This document shows, one piece after another, positions 19,347 through 28,728 of a stretch of 64,000 nt of DNA. The position numbers were made by a program, and so were the translations under genes. Positions within the stretch are counted from its first letter, which is position 1, and the number at the start of each line of letters is the position of its first letter. The notes under the pieces are model-generated. The model saw only the letters and a program-made list of their open reading frames with translations. It was not told where the DNA came from and searched no databases. The stretch covers positions 1 through 64,000 of the forward strand of contig JAAKDF010000009.1 of NCBI GenBank assembly GCA_011754105.1, read 5' to 3'. This DNA is from Serratia symbiotica. Lineage in GTDB: Bacteria; Pseudomonadota; Gammaproteobacteria; Enterobacterales; Enterobacteriaceae.

Positions 19347-19529
19347 GAAAAAGTGAATAAATTAGCCGACAATGCGCAGGCGTGTTTATAACTTCGCCAT
19401 TATCTGTGAATTACATCCCTGTTATTAGGTATAGTGTGCTGCAAATGCAGTGGTTTACCACCTGTAGCTTGTTTGAAACAATCAGGGCATATATTGAATA
19501 TGAGAATTTAAGCTTATAGAGGTAGTCCG

Positions 19530-20051
19530 GTGATCGATGATAATGGCTACCGCCCGAATGTTGGTATCGTAATCTGTAATCGTCAGGGGCAGGTTCTATG
19601 GGCCCGCCGTTACGGTCAGCACTCCTGGCAGTTTCCCCAAGGGGGGATTAACCGTGGGGAAACTGCGGAACAGGCAATGTACCGTGAGCTGTTCGAAGAA
19701 GTGGGTCTGAGCAAAAAGGATGTACGTATCCTGGGTTTAACCCGCAACTGGTTGCGCTATAAATTGCCAAAACGTTTGGTGCGTTGGGACACAAAGCCGG
19801 TATGTATCGGCCAAAAACAGAAATGGTTTTTGTTGCAGTTGATGTGCAACGACTCTGATATCAATATGCAACGTAGCAGCACGCCGGAGTTAGATGGTTG
19901 GCGCTGGGTGAGCTTTTGGTATCCGGTGCGACAGGTAGTGTCGTTCAAACGGGATGTTTACCGCTGGGTGATGAAAGAATTCGCCGCAACCGTGTTGCCG
20001 GTACCGGCAACACAACGGCAGATTCCCGCTTACCGACGAAAGAGAGGTTAA
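19530..20051 (+). CDS. rppH: RNA pyrophosphohydrolase RppH
   Basis: Nudix hydrolase that removes pyrophosphate from mRNA 5' ends and so starts RNase E-dependent decay. The 173-residue protein starts at a GTG ([17 protein letters not shown]), preceded by AGAGGT. The Nudix box runs from GGINRGE to REL-EEVGL near residues 37-58, and the C-terminus is basic (AYRRKRG). The start is set by exact family alignment. Followed after 12 bases by the ptsP pseudogene, an operon in E. coli. Confidence 0.95.
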   Translation: MIDDNGYRPNVGIVICNRQGQVLWARRYGQHSWQFPQGGINRGETAEQAMYRELFEEVGLSKKDVRILGLTRNWLRYKLPKRLVRWDTKPVCIGQKQKWFLLQLMCNDSDINMQRSSTPELDGWRWVSFWYPVRQVVSFKRDVYRWVMKEFAATVLPVPATQRQIPAYRRKRG

Positions 20052-20063
20052 GTTAAGCAGACT

Positions 20064-20922
20064 ATGCTCACGCGCGGGCGAGAAATTGTTAAGAAGGTGG
20101 TGGCCGCAGCTGCCAACCTAACGTTTGTGCTGGATATCTTGGTCAATGAAACCCGCCGAGCGATGAATACGGAAGTGTGATCTGTTTATCTGGCAGACAA
20201 TAACCGCCGCTGCCATTACCTGATTGCGACACGTGGCTTACAAAAACCGCGTGGGCGGCACACTATATCATTAGCTTTTAATGAAGGCGTAGTAGTTTTG
20301 GTCAGGAGCCGGGTAGAGCTAATTAACTTAGCTGATGTGCAGAATCAACCTAGTTTTAAATATGTTTCCCAAGTGAAGGAGGAACGTTTCCGATCTTTCC
20401 TTGGCGTACCAATCATCTATCGTCAACCACTATTGTGCGTGCTAGTGGTGACGCAGCGTGAGCTACGCCAGTTCTATAAAATAGATAAATCTTTTATGGT
20501 GACCCTGTGCCACACAGATGGTTGAGATCCTATCACACTCGCCGCTCAACGCCATTTTTAATTAATATCGGCAGACGCGCATCTGCGCGCTGGCAGCATC
20601 GCCTAGTGTGGCGGTGGTAGTAGGGTGGCAAAGACAGCGGACAACCTTCGCTCGAACAGATGTATACTGTACCTCGAGTTAGGACACCGTTAGCGATCGT
20701 GAACGCATAAATCAGGCACTAAAAAAAGCAAGCACGAAGTTTAGCCGATTCAGCAAACTCTTTGCCGCCAGCTTGCAAAAAGAAAGTGCCGCGATTTTTA
20801 CCCTATACTCAGACCGGTTAAACGATGCACGGCTCAAGAGTGAACTGTTTGCCGAAATTGACTGTGGTTTAGGCGATGAGTGTACGGTAAAGCTGGTGAT
20901 CGAGGCGTTTACCGAACAGTAG
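20064..20922 (+). pseudogene. ptsP: Decayed ptsP (PTS-Ntr enzyme I)
   Basis: EI-Ntr starts the nitrogen phosphotransfer chain to NPr and IIA-Ntr. The N-terminal GAF region is readable from MLTRGREIVKKVVAA, with an in-frame TGA at the Cys codon of TEVCSVYLAD, through ATRGLQKPRG and VKEERFRSFLGVPII to VTL. Frameshifts follow. Pieces of the next domain (FSRFSKLFAASLQKESAAIF, then ECTVKLVIEAFTEQ) remain to about 20922. The catalytic His domain and the PEP-binding C-terminal part, more than 500 codons, are gone. Position between rppH and lgt is canonical. Confidence 0.88.
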
Positions 20923-21310
20923 GGCGGTAATCCGTGGTGCCAGATAAGCCCAATAGCGGACTAATTTGTACATATTTTCCACATCCGCCAACTTAAACAC
21001 CGTTAATCCTATGCTATGATCAATCATCGCCGCGGGCGGAGCATGCCTATCGTCTTTCAAGTTGTAGTATTATTGGAGACATTCTCTTACCCCAGTGAGT
21101 GACTTAGCGCTAATCCCATTAGGCTATTTTATTTACTATTTTGTATCTGGGCAGCGATCACCATCCTTGCGTACGCTATGTATGCTGCGGTTATTGCGCA
21201 CTGTCGGTATCCAAACTGGTTACAAGTTGAAATCCATTTAGTAACCTTCAGCGCGTTTGGCACCTGTTGTCCCCTGATGGGTAAGAATCATAGACATATT
21301 ATGGTGATAG
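20923..21310. other. Unassigned region between ptsP remnant and lgt
   Basis: About 390 bases without a recognised gene. Short open frames on both strands (for example LADVENMYKLVRYWAYL on the minus strand) match nothing I know. The region probably represents scrambled or replaced ptsP 3' sequence and the lgt promoter area. Ribosome-binding sequence for lgt is weak. Confidence 0.35.
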
Positions 21311-22189
21311 ATGAGCAATAACTATCTGGCATTTCCTAAATTTGACCCAATCATTTTCTCTATCGGCCCGTTTTCCCTACATTGGTACGGTCTAATGTAC
21401 TTGGTTGGCTTCGTTTTTGCTATGTGGTTGGCGGTGCGCCGAGCCAGCAAGCCGGACAGCGGCTGGATTAAAGATGAAGTGGAAAACTTGCTTTATGCCT
21501 GCTTTCTGGGCGTTTTTGTCGGTGGCCGCGTAGGCTACGTGGTATTCTACAGCCTACCGTTGTTCTTGGATAATCCTTTATACCTGTTCAAAGTTTGGGA
21601 TGGTGGTATGTCTTTCCATGGTGGGTTGATAGGGGTGATCCTGGTGATGGCCTGGTTTGCTGATCGCACTCAGCATTTCTTCTTTCAAGTATCTGATTTT
21701 ATTGCTCCTCTGATCCCATTTGGCCTGGGAGCCGGGCGTCTCGGTAACTTTATTAACGGCGAATTATGGGGGCGTGTGACCACAGACATCCCTTGGGCGA
21801 TGTTGTTCCCAGGCTCGCGCAGCAAAGATATAGCAATTGCTACCGCTACCTCAGATGCTAAATTGTTGCCGTTATTGAATCAATATGGTTTGCTGCCGCG
21901 TCACCCATCACAATTATATGAACTGCTGCTCGAAGGCGTGGTGTTGTTTATCATACTGAACCTGTTTATCCGCAAACAGCGCCCTATGGGGGCTGTATCC
22001 GGCCTGTTCCTACTCAGCTATGGCACCTTCCGCATTATCGTTGAAACTTTTCGCCAGCCAGATGATCAGCTTGGCCTGTTTAACGGCATGATCAGCATGG
22101 GGCAAATCCTCTCTATCCCGATGGTAGTAGCCGGTATTATAATGATAGTTTGGGCATACCGTCATCGCCCACAGCAACAATTGCCATGA
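21311..22189 (+). CDS. lgt: Prolipoprotein diacylglyceryl transferase
   Basis: Inner-membrane enzyme that attaches diacylglycerol from phosphatidylglycerol to the lipobox cysteine, the first step of lipoprotein maturation (needed for BamD and MltA in this window). The 292-residue protein has seven predicted membrane segments, His103 in the FHGGLIG motif and the Lgt signature [15 protein letters not shown] near 139-153. It lies eight bases upstream of thyA, as in E. coli. Intact. Confidence 0.96.
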   Translation: MSNNYLAFPKFDPIIFSIGPFSLHWYGLMYLVGFVFAMWLAVRRASKPDSGWIKDEVENLLYACFLGVFVGGRVGYVVFYSLPLFLDNPLYLFKVWDGGMSFHGGLIGVILVMAWFADRTQHFFFQVSDFIAPLIPFGLGAGRLGNFINGELWGRVTTDIPWAMLFPGSRSKDIAIATATSDAKLLPLLNQYGLLPRHPSQLYELLLEGVVLFIILNLFIRKQRPMGAVSGLFLLSYGTFRIIVETFRQPDDQLGLFNGMISMGQILSIPMVVAGIIMIVWAYRHRPQQQLP

Positions 22190-22196
22190 GTAATTA

Positions 22197-22991
22197 ATGA
22201 AACAGTATCTGTATTTAATTAACAAGGTGCTCGCTGAGGGTACTTCCAAATCCGACCGTACCGGCACTGGCACGCTATCGATTTTTGGCCACCAGATGCG
22301 TTTTAATTTACAGGAAGGTTTCCCGCTGGTAACCACTAAGAAATGTCACCTACGTTCCATTATTTATGAGTTATTGTGGTTCCTGAAGGGTGACACCAAC
22401 GTCGCCTACCTGCGTGAAAACAACGTCACTATCTGGGGTGAGTGGGCCGATGAAAACGGCGATCTTGGCCCGGTTTATGGCAAACAGTGGCGTGCTTGGG
22501 AGTCGACGGATGGCAGCCAGATCGACCAATTGAGCAATGTGCTCCAACAGTTGAAACAGGAACCAGACTCACGGCGTATCATCGTATCTGCATGGAATGT
22601 AGGAGAATTGGGTCAAATGGCGTTGGCACCGTGCCACGCGTTCTTCCAGTTTTACGTAGCCGGGGGGAAATTGTCCTGCCAGCTATATCAGCGCTCCTGT
22701 GATGTATTCCTAGGTCTACCGTTCAACATCGCCAGCTATGCGATATTGGTGCATATGATAGCGCAGCAGTGCGATCTGGAGGTGGGCTATTTTGTCTGGA
22801 TCGGTGGCGATGTCCACCTGTACAGCAACCATATGAAACAGACGCAGCTACAGTTGACCCGGGAGCCACGCCCACTACCAAAGCTAGTGATCAAGCGTAA
22901 ACCGGCTACTTTGTTTGATTATTGCTTCGAAGACCTTACTATTGAAGGCTATGACCCGCATCCGGCAATCAAGGCATCGGTAGCGATCTAA
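22197..22991 (+). CDS. thyA: Thymidylate synthase
   Basis: Converts dUMP and methylene-THF to dTMP and DHF. Full length at 264 residues. It retains the nucleophilic Cys in [10 protein letters not shown] (about residue 146), the DRTGTGT loop, the [10 protein letters not shown] phosphate-binding arginines and [18 protein letters not shown]. The last residues read IKASVAI instead of the usual IKAPVAI, a small change near the C-terminus that closes the active site. Co-transcribed with lgt by spacing. Downstream genes are decayed. Confidence 0.96.
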   Translation: MKQYLYLINKVLAEGTSKSDRTGTGTLSIFGHQMRFNLQEGFPLVTTKKCHLRSIIYELLWFLKGDTNVAYLRENNVTIWGEWADENGDLGPVYGKQWRAWESTDGSQIDQLSNVLQQLKQEPDSRRIIVSAWNVGELGQMALAPCHAFFQFYVAGGKLSCQLYQRSCDVFLGLPFNIASYAILVHMIAQQCDLEVGYFVWIGGDVHLYSNHMKQTQLQLTREPRPLPKLVIKRKPATLFDYCFEDLTIEGYDPHPAIKASVAI

Positions 22992-23132
22992 TGCCTATCG
23001 CATGTGTTTAGGGGCGCCGCCACGCCCTTATTTTTGACCTGAATTTGCATGTCGGAGCGACATGATATTATTATGCGTCTTTAGGTAGCGAAAAAACAAT
23101 GCACGGCACGCCTAAATGCCAGATTATGCTAC

Positions 23133-23178
23133 TTTATCGCTTTCCTCAGACCATTTTTATCGCTTTCCTCAGACCATT
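23133..23178. repeat. Perfect tandem duplication of 23 bases
   Basis: A 23-base unit containing TCGCTTTCCTCAGACC is repeated head to tail (23133-23155, 23156-23178) between thyA and the ppdA remnant. Such direct duplications look like slippage products in sequence no longer under selection. Confidence 0.9.
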
Positions 23179-23199
23179 ACACTGGTCATTATAACCAGT

Positions 23200-23689
23200 A
23201 ACTCAGATCTAAACATCGACAATTGCCAACTCGGCATGACGCTAATTGAGCTACTGGTGGTAATTCTGATCGCCGGAATACTCACTGGTTAGGGGGTTAG
23301 CACAATGCAACCTATATCAGCATACTCTACGGCTTGAGCATACCGCCCAACAGCTGCTGGCATTTCTCATCTGCCTACAGGCGGATGCCAACTGGCATAA
23401 TCGCACCGCGCCGTTGTGGTTCAAAACAGGTGATTCCTGGTGCATAGGCAGCGTTGTGCCGCCGCCCGACTGCGCTTAGGCAGAAAGAGATCGGTATCTT
23501 CCTTATTACTGCGACGTAATGTTGAGCGCCTATACCGACAAAGAGATCGGCTTTTGCGGGGTGAGCGACAACGCCCAGGTTTGGGATTATTGTCCTTAGC
23601 AAAGGTGCGGGTAAGCCAGCGTTGGTGCTGTCTGCCAAAGGGCGATTACGGGTATACAGCGAGCAGAAAAATGTGCGGGAAATAGTCCT
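23200..23689 (+). pseudogene. ppdA: Decayed ppdA (type II minor pseudopilin)
   Basis: The frame CQLGMTLIELLVVILIAG shows the prepilin peptidase site and hydrophobic helix of a type IV/II pilin-like protein, then a stop (TG*). Downstream pieces such as ADANWHNRTAPLWFKTGDSWC and DKEIGFCGVSDNAQVWD align with PpdA in changing frames. In E. coli ppdA follows thyA. The gene has several stops and frameshifts and cannot make a pseudopilin. Confidence 0.7.
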
Positions 23690-24094
23690 ATGTCAACTTT
23701 ATAGCGCAGTTTTACCCTGCCGGAAGTGATGTTGGCCTTAACGTTTGGTAGCTTGATTGCGCTGGCAGCTGCCAAAACCTAGCCATTTCTGTGCTAACAA
23801 AGTTTGGCAGTCGAGCAGCACTATCGGCTGGAGTTGTTGTTGCGGCAACTGGCGTTCGCCATGGAGAAATATATGCGCCATGCCGGGTTTTGCGCTGGGC
23901 AGTACGCAGGGCTGGCGCTGCTGAGATCCTGGGTATTTAGGCTACCGGCTGCAGCATGGTAGCCTAAAGGGGCAGCGCGGCGTTAGCCATTGCAATAAAA
24001 CCGGTTGGGAAAGGCTGTTAGATCATCACAAAGTGCGCATAGAATTATGCGACGTGGTTGTTAGCAAAGGGAACCTCGTCAGCTTAGTGCTCGA
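23690..24094 (+). pseudogene. ppdB: Decayed ppdB (pseudopilin-like)
   Basis: Starts MSTL and hits a stop at once. Read through, it gives RSFTLPEVMLALTFGSLIAL, a classic prepilin N-terminus with the conserved Glu. Further pieces (AVEQHYRLELLLRQLAFAME, KYMRHAGFCAGQYAG) follow with stops. Second gene of the ppdA-ppdB-ygdB-ppdC cluster by position. Confidence 0.65.
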
Positions 24095-24588
24095 TGGCTG
24101 ATAGCAGCATCAGACACCGCCTGAGCATGGCAATTGATATAGCTGCATTGCCATGAACGCGCCTTCACAGCAGGGTAGTAAGCACGCTGGCTGCGGTAAT
24201 GCAGCTTCTGGTAATAGGATTGATGTTGCTGAATGCCAAGCATCCCCAGTTGGCTCATGCCATATTGCTAGCGGGTGACCAACAGCTCTATCTGCTGGCT
24301 TATAATCAGCACGCCTCTGCACTAAGTTAAGGAATGGCGCAACGGTGGTGGTCGCGCGAGATCAGTTGAATATCAACTAACCGCCTGCTTCAGGTTGTCC
24401 GCCAAGAGGGGCTCCTGATAGTGCGTGGTGCGGGGGGGATACGTAGCAGCGATCCGCGCTGTGGCTTTATCAACTAAGCAAGCTCGAAAGCGTAGATCGT
24501 GACTTAGGGTTAATTGCCGAATCTGGTGGCTGGTGGACTTTTGCTCGGATCAGAACTGCCCGTACGGAATAGCACTCAGGAGAACGGC
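24095..24588 (+). pseudogene. ygdB: Decayed ygdB (DUF2509)
   Basis: The segment TLAAVMQLLVIGLMLLNAKH followed by LLAGDQQLYLLAYNQ resembles the small membrane-anchored YgdB protein, third in the E. coli prepilin cluster. Stops interrupt both sides of this stretch, and the tail to about 24588 is only weakly recognisable. Confidence 0.55.
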
Positions 24589-24900
24589 GTGACTCACGTG
24601 GCTGCAGCCTACCCGAAGTGTTAGTAGCTGCATCTTTATTCGCAGTGTTGTTGCGGGGATTGTTACAGTATCATCAAGTGTTGCTATAGTCGTTCAAACT
24701 TCAATGGCAATATCATCATGCATAGTCGCTAGCGCACCGGCAATTAGAGGTTTTTGCTGTCACCGGGCAGCATGATATTGAGCTACTGGATGGCTGGGCG
24801 GCGCGAGCTACAGTTCTACCGTACAGATGCCTTGGGCAGAACTGAGCCGTTGGTATTAAACACGCTGGTAATATTGCGCAGATTTGTTTTAAAGGGAACT
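24589..24900 (+). pseudogene. ppdC: Decayed ppdC (pseudopilin-like)
   Basis: CSLPEVLVAASLFAVLLRGL followed by LQYHQVLL gives a prepilin N-terminus with Glu at position 5. A stop and then degraded sequence (QWQYHHA, LAHRQLEVFAVTG) continue to just before recC. It is the last gene before recC in E. coli. The 3' end directly abuts the recC ribosome-binding region, so recC translation may rely on residual transcription from this dead cluster or from a promoter within it. Confidence 0.6.
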
Positions 24901-24903
24901 ACC

Positions 24904-27900
24904 ATGTTCACGGTTTATCATTCCAATCAACTGGATGTATTAAAAACGCTGACCAGCGCGTTGATAGCCAGAGAGCCGTTGGCCGATCCTTTTCAACAGG
25001 AAGTGGTAATGGTAAAAAGCCCCGGTATGGCGCAATGGTTGCAGATGCAATTAGCGGAGCAGTTTGGTATCGCCGCCAATATCACCTTTCCCCTGCCGGC
25101 GACTTTCATCTGGGAGATGTTTACCCAAGTGTTGCCGGATATTCCGAAAGAGAGCGAGAGCTCCTTCAGTAAAGATGCTATGACTTGGAAGCTGATGTGG
25201 ATGTTGCCAGAGTTGCTAACTTTGTCGGCGTTTACGCCGCTGAAAAACTATCTCACCTCCGATAGCGACAAACGTAAAATTCATCAGTTGGCTGGCCGGG
25301 TGGCCGACCTGTTTGACCAATACTTGGTGTATCGCCCGAAGTGGCTGGAGAGCTGGCAACGAGGCGAACGCATCGACGGCCTGGCGGAGGCTCAGCAGTG
25401 GCAGGCTCCGCTGTGGGCACGTTTAGTTGAGTACACGCGTGAATTAGGGCAACCGGAATGGCATCGCGCCAACTTGTACAGCCGCTTTATTAGTATTCTG
25501 GATAATGCTGAATATTGCCCGCCTGGCTTGCCACAGCGAGTGTTCATCTGCGGTATTTCGGCGCTGCCGCCAGCATATCTGGACGCCTTGCAGGCGCTGA
25601 GTCGTCACATAGACATTCACCTAATGTTCACCAATCCCTGCCGCTACTATTGGGGTGATATTCAGGACTATGCGTTTTTAGCTCGGTTGCAAAGCCGCAA
25701 ACGCCGTCATTACCACCAGACACGGGAACAAAACTTGTTTCGTGAGCCGAACCAGGCAGTACACTTGTTTAACAGTGAAGGGCAACAACAGCTTAGTAAT
25801 CCTCTGTTAGCTTCCTGGGGAAAGTTGGGACGTGACTATCTGTATTTATTGTCGCAATTAGAAGGAGCACAGGAGATCGATGCCTTTGTGTATATCCCCG
25901 CTGATAATATGCTGCACGCAATTCAGCGAGACATGCTGGAAATGGAAGATCATGCGGTGATCGGCATAACACCAGAAACATCGGAGAACAGCGTTACCAA
26001 GCGCCGTCTGGACCCTGAAGACCGTTCCATCAGCCTTCACCTCTGTCACAGCCCGCAGCGTGAAGTAGAAGTGCTGCATGACCAATTGCTGACTATGCTG
26101 GCAGAAGATCCAGAACTGACACCGCGCGATATTATTGTGATGGTAGCTGACATAGACAGCTATACGCCCTACATTCAGGCCGTGTTCGGCAATGCTGTCG
26201 CCGAGTGTTACCTACCATTTGCCATTTCTGATCGTAAAGCGCGCCAAGCGCATCCGGCGCTACAAGCGTTTATTTTATTGCTCGACCTACCACAAAGCCG
26301 GTTTACCGCTGAACAGGTGCTGGCCTTGCTAGAAGTGCCTGCACTGGCGGCGCGTTTTGCCATCGGTGAAGAAGGGCTACGCCTGTTGCGTTATTGGGTC
26401 GGTGAATCCGGCGTGCGCTGGGGATTGGACGATGACAACGTACGCGAGCTGGATCTGCCAGCCACTGGCCAGCATACCTGGCGCTTCGGTATTACTCGGA
26501 TGATGCTTGGCTATGCGATGGATAGCAACGCTGGCGATTGGCAGCGCATTTTGCCGTATGATGAATCGAGCGGGTTGGCTGCCGGGTTGGCCGGACAACT
26601 GGCGGATCTGTTGAACAGTCTCGGCCGCTGGCGACAGTGGCTAAGCGAAATGCGGTCGCTGGAAGAATGGCTTCCGTTGTGCCGCCAACTCCTAGATACC
26701 TTCTTTGTGCAGGATGGTGAAACCGAAATGGTTCTGGCACTGATCGAACAGCAGTGGCAGCAAGTTATCAGCTTTGGCTTGGCGGCGCGTTACCCGGATG
26801 CGGTACCGTTGAGAATTCTGCGAGATAATCTGGTCTTGCATATCGATCAGGCGCGCATTAGCCAGCGCTTTTTGGCCGGGAAAATTAATTTCTGCACACT
26901 TATGCCGATGCGTTCCATTCCGTTTAAGGTGGTTTGCCTCCTGGGTATGAATGACGGGGTTTACCCCCGCGCCATGCCAATGCTTGGGTTTGACCTGATG
27001 GCGCAGAAACCTAAGTGTGGTGACCGCAGCCGACGAGATGATGACCGTTATTTGTTCCTTGAGGCTATTCTGTCGGCGCAGCAGCGGCTATATATCAGCT
27101 TTATCGGTCGTTCTATCCAGGATAATCGAGAGCGTTATCCTTCAGTGCTGGTCACCGAGTTACTGGAATATCTGGAGCAAAGCTATTGCTTGCCCGGCGA
27201 TGAGAATTTAGACGCTGACGGCAGCGCCCAGCAGGTTGGTGAGTACTTGCTGAAGTGGCATGCGCGCATGCCGTTCGCCGTCGAAAATTTCCTGCCTGGT
27301 TCCGAGCAACAAAGCTACGCCGCTGAATGGTTGCCCGCCGCCGATGGGCGCGGCACTGCACCCCCGCCCTTCAATCAGCCTCTGCTTCCCGCAGGCGAAC
27401 AGCAAATTTTACTGGATGATCTGCGGCGATTTTACTATCACCCGATCCGCGCTTTCTTCCAGTTGCGCCTCGGAGTCACCTTTACTATGGAAGAAACCGA
27501 ACTGCCGAATGAAGAACCCTTTACACTGGATAATCTCAGCCGCTATGAGTTAAACAGCCAGCTACTAAATACCTTAATCGAAGGTGATAGCCCAAGCTAT
27601 CTGTTCCAGCGAGTATGCGCTGCTGGTAAGTTACCATTCGGCGCTTTTGGCGAAATCTATTGGCAAAAGCAGCAGAAAGAGATGATCGAATTGGCCAAAA
27701 AAGTGCGAGCCGAGCGCGGCGTAGATCACAGCTTGGAGCTGGATATTAAGATTGACGGCGTGCGTATCAGCGGCTGGCTGCATCAGGTGCAACGTGATGG
27801 CTTGCTGCGCTGGCGGCCTGCTGCCCTGTCAGCAGTTGATGGCATTCTTTTGTGGCTGGAACACCTGGTATACTGCTGCGCTGGTGGTACAGGAATAAGC

Positions 27901-28287
27901 CGTCTCTATGGACGCAAAAATACCGCTTGGCGCTTCGTGGCGCTCACGCAGGAGGGTGCCCGCAAACATCTAGAGGAACTGATAGCAGGTTATCAGCGTG
28001 GTCTGTGCCAACCGCTGTTGCTGCTAAACAAAAGCGGCTGGGCGTGGCTGAACCAATGTTATCAGCCGGAAACACAGCGGATTGACTGGCAGGAAGAGAC
28101 GCAAACCAAAGCACAGGCTAAACTGTTGCAGGCTTTGCAGGGTGATCAGCGCATCACAGGTGAAGGAGAAGATCCTTATGTGCAGCGAGTATTCCGTAAG
28201 TTGGATTTGGATAATGACGATTTAGCTCAGATTTTGGCCGAAACAGAACGCTACTTGCTACCGGTAGCGCGGCATAATACCAGTTGA
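24904..28287 (+). CDS. recC: Exonuclease V subunit RecC
   Basis: RecC recognises Chi and scaffolds RecBCD, the helicase-nuclease that processes double-strand ends. The ATG at 24904 (MFTVYHSNQLDVL) is chosen because it aligns with the E. coli N-terminus; an open extension of 50 codons upstream is ppdC debris. The 1127-residue product (E. coli 1122) aligns along its length, including GMAQWLQ, VFICGISALPP, VCLLGMNDGVYPR and GDRSRRDDDRYLFLE. Intact despite being flanked by pseudogenes on both sides. Confidence 0.95.
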   Translation: MFTVYHSNQLDVLKTLTSALIAREPLADPFQQEVVMVKSPGMAQWLQMQLAEQFGIAANITFPLPATFIWEMFTQVLPDIPKESESSFSKDAMTWKLMWMLPELLTLSAFTPLKNYLTSDSDKRKIHQLAGRVADLFDQYLVYRPKWLESWQRGERIDGLAEAQQWQAPLWARLVEYTRELGQPEWHRANLYSRFISILDNAEYCPPGLPQRVFICGISALPPAYLDALQALSRHIDIHLMFTNPCRYYWGDIQDYAFLARLQSRKRRHYHQTREQNLFREPNQAVHLFNSEGQQQLSNPLLASWGKLGRDYLYLLSQLEGAQEIDAFVYIPADNMLHAIQRDMLEMEDHAVIGITPETSENSVTKRRLDPEDRSISLHLCHSPQREVEVLHDQLLTMLAEDPELTPRDIIVMVADIDSYTPYIQAVFGNAVAECYLPFAISDRKARQAHPALQAFILLLDLPQSRFTAEQVLALLEVPALAARFAIGEEGLRLLRYWVGESGVRWGLDDDNVRELDLPATGQHTWRFGITRMMLGYAMDSNAGDWQRILPYDESSGLAAGLAGQLADLLNSLGRWRQWLSEMRSLEEWLPLCRQLLDTFFVQDGETEMVLALIEQQWQQVISFGLAARYPDAVPLRILRDNLVLHIDQARISQRFLAGKINFCTLMPMRSIPFKVVCLLGMNDGVYPRAMPMLGFDLMAQKPKCGDRSRRDDDRYLFLEAILSAQQRLYISFIGRSIQDNRERYPSVLVTELLEYLEQSYCLPGDENLDADGSAQQVGEYLLKWHARMPFAVENFLPGSEQQSYAAEWLPAADGRGTAPPPFNQPLLPAGEQQILLDDLRRFYYHPIRAFFQLRLGVTFTMEETELPNEEPFTLDNLSRYELNSQLLNTLIEGDSPSYLFQRVCAAGKLPFGAFGEIYWQKQQKEMIELAKKVRAERGVDHSLELDIKIDGVRISGWLHQVQRDGLLRWRPAALSAVDGILLWLEHLVYCCAGGTGISRLYGRKNTAWRFVALTQEGARKHLEELIAGYQRGLCQPLLLLNKSGWAWLNQCYQPETQRIDWQEETQTKAQAKLLQALQGDQRITGEGEDPYVQRVFRKLDLDNDDLAQILAETERYLLPVARHNTS

Positions 28288-28728
28288 CCTTGTCACTTTA
28301 CCCTGGGTAATCCTATCCCGGTAGTGCTAGGTTGTGTCCGGCTATTAAACGTGGCGGGCGTCACCGTCATAGACCCAAAATCTCGTTATCAAGGCGGCAG
28401 GGGGATATAAGGGGGGACTATGCTTAAGCCCGACAACGCAGAGTACTGGCTTTTTAGCGCGAACCAAAGGGTCGAGGCCATTGTCGATAGCGGGGCTCAC
28501 GGATAATTTTGGGATACAGCCTGGGTGCCTTGGATGCGGTAAAATAATTGAGGTGATATGTAACCATTGGGCTACTCAAATCTTACATAACGTACAGGCG
28601 TATATTCCCATCGTTTTTTAAGTTGCATCTTGAAATCCCATCGGGTAAAAATTTTAATTATATGGATTTGACGAATACTATCAACATCAAGGCATTGGCG
28701 AAATGGTGTCAAAATAGATGGTTTGGCT
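28288..28728. other. Gap between recC and ptrA remnant with a short ORF
   Basis: About 440 bases, longer than the corresponding E. coli gap. The only notable item is a 28-codon frame at 28420-28506 (MLKPDNAEYWLFSANQRVEA) preceded by GGGGGG, which I do not recognise. It may be a fragment of a lost gene or chance. No terminator or RNA gene was identified. Confidence 0.35.

Noticed and set aside
20869..21060. Minus-strand 63-codon gene near ptsP
   Set aside because: Partly overlaps recognisable ptsP sequence and shows no ribosome site or known homology; likely chance.
24754..24903. N-terminal extension of RecC
   Set aside because: The frame is open for 50 codons upstream, but this is decayed ppdC sequence; family alignment starts at MFTVYHSNQ.
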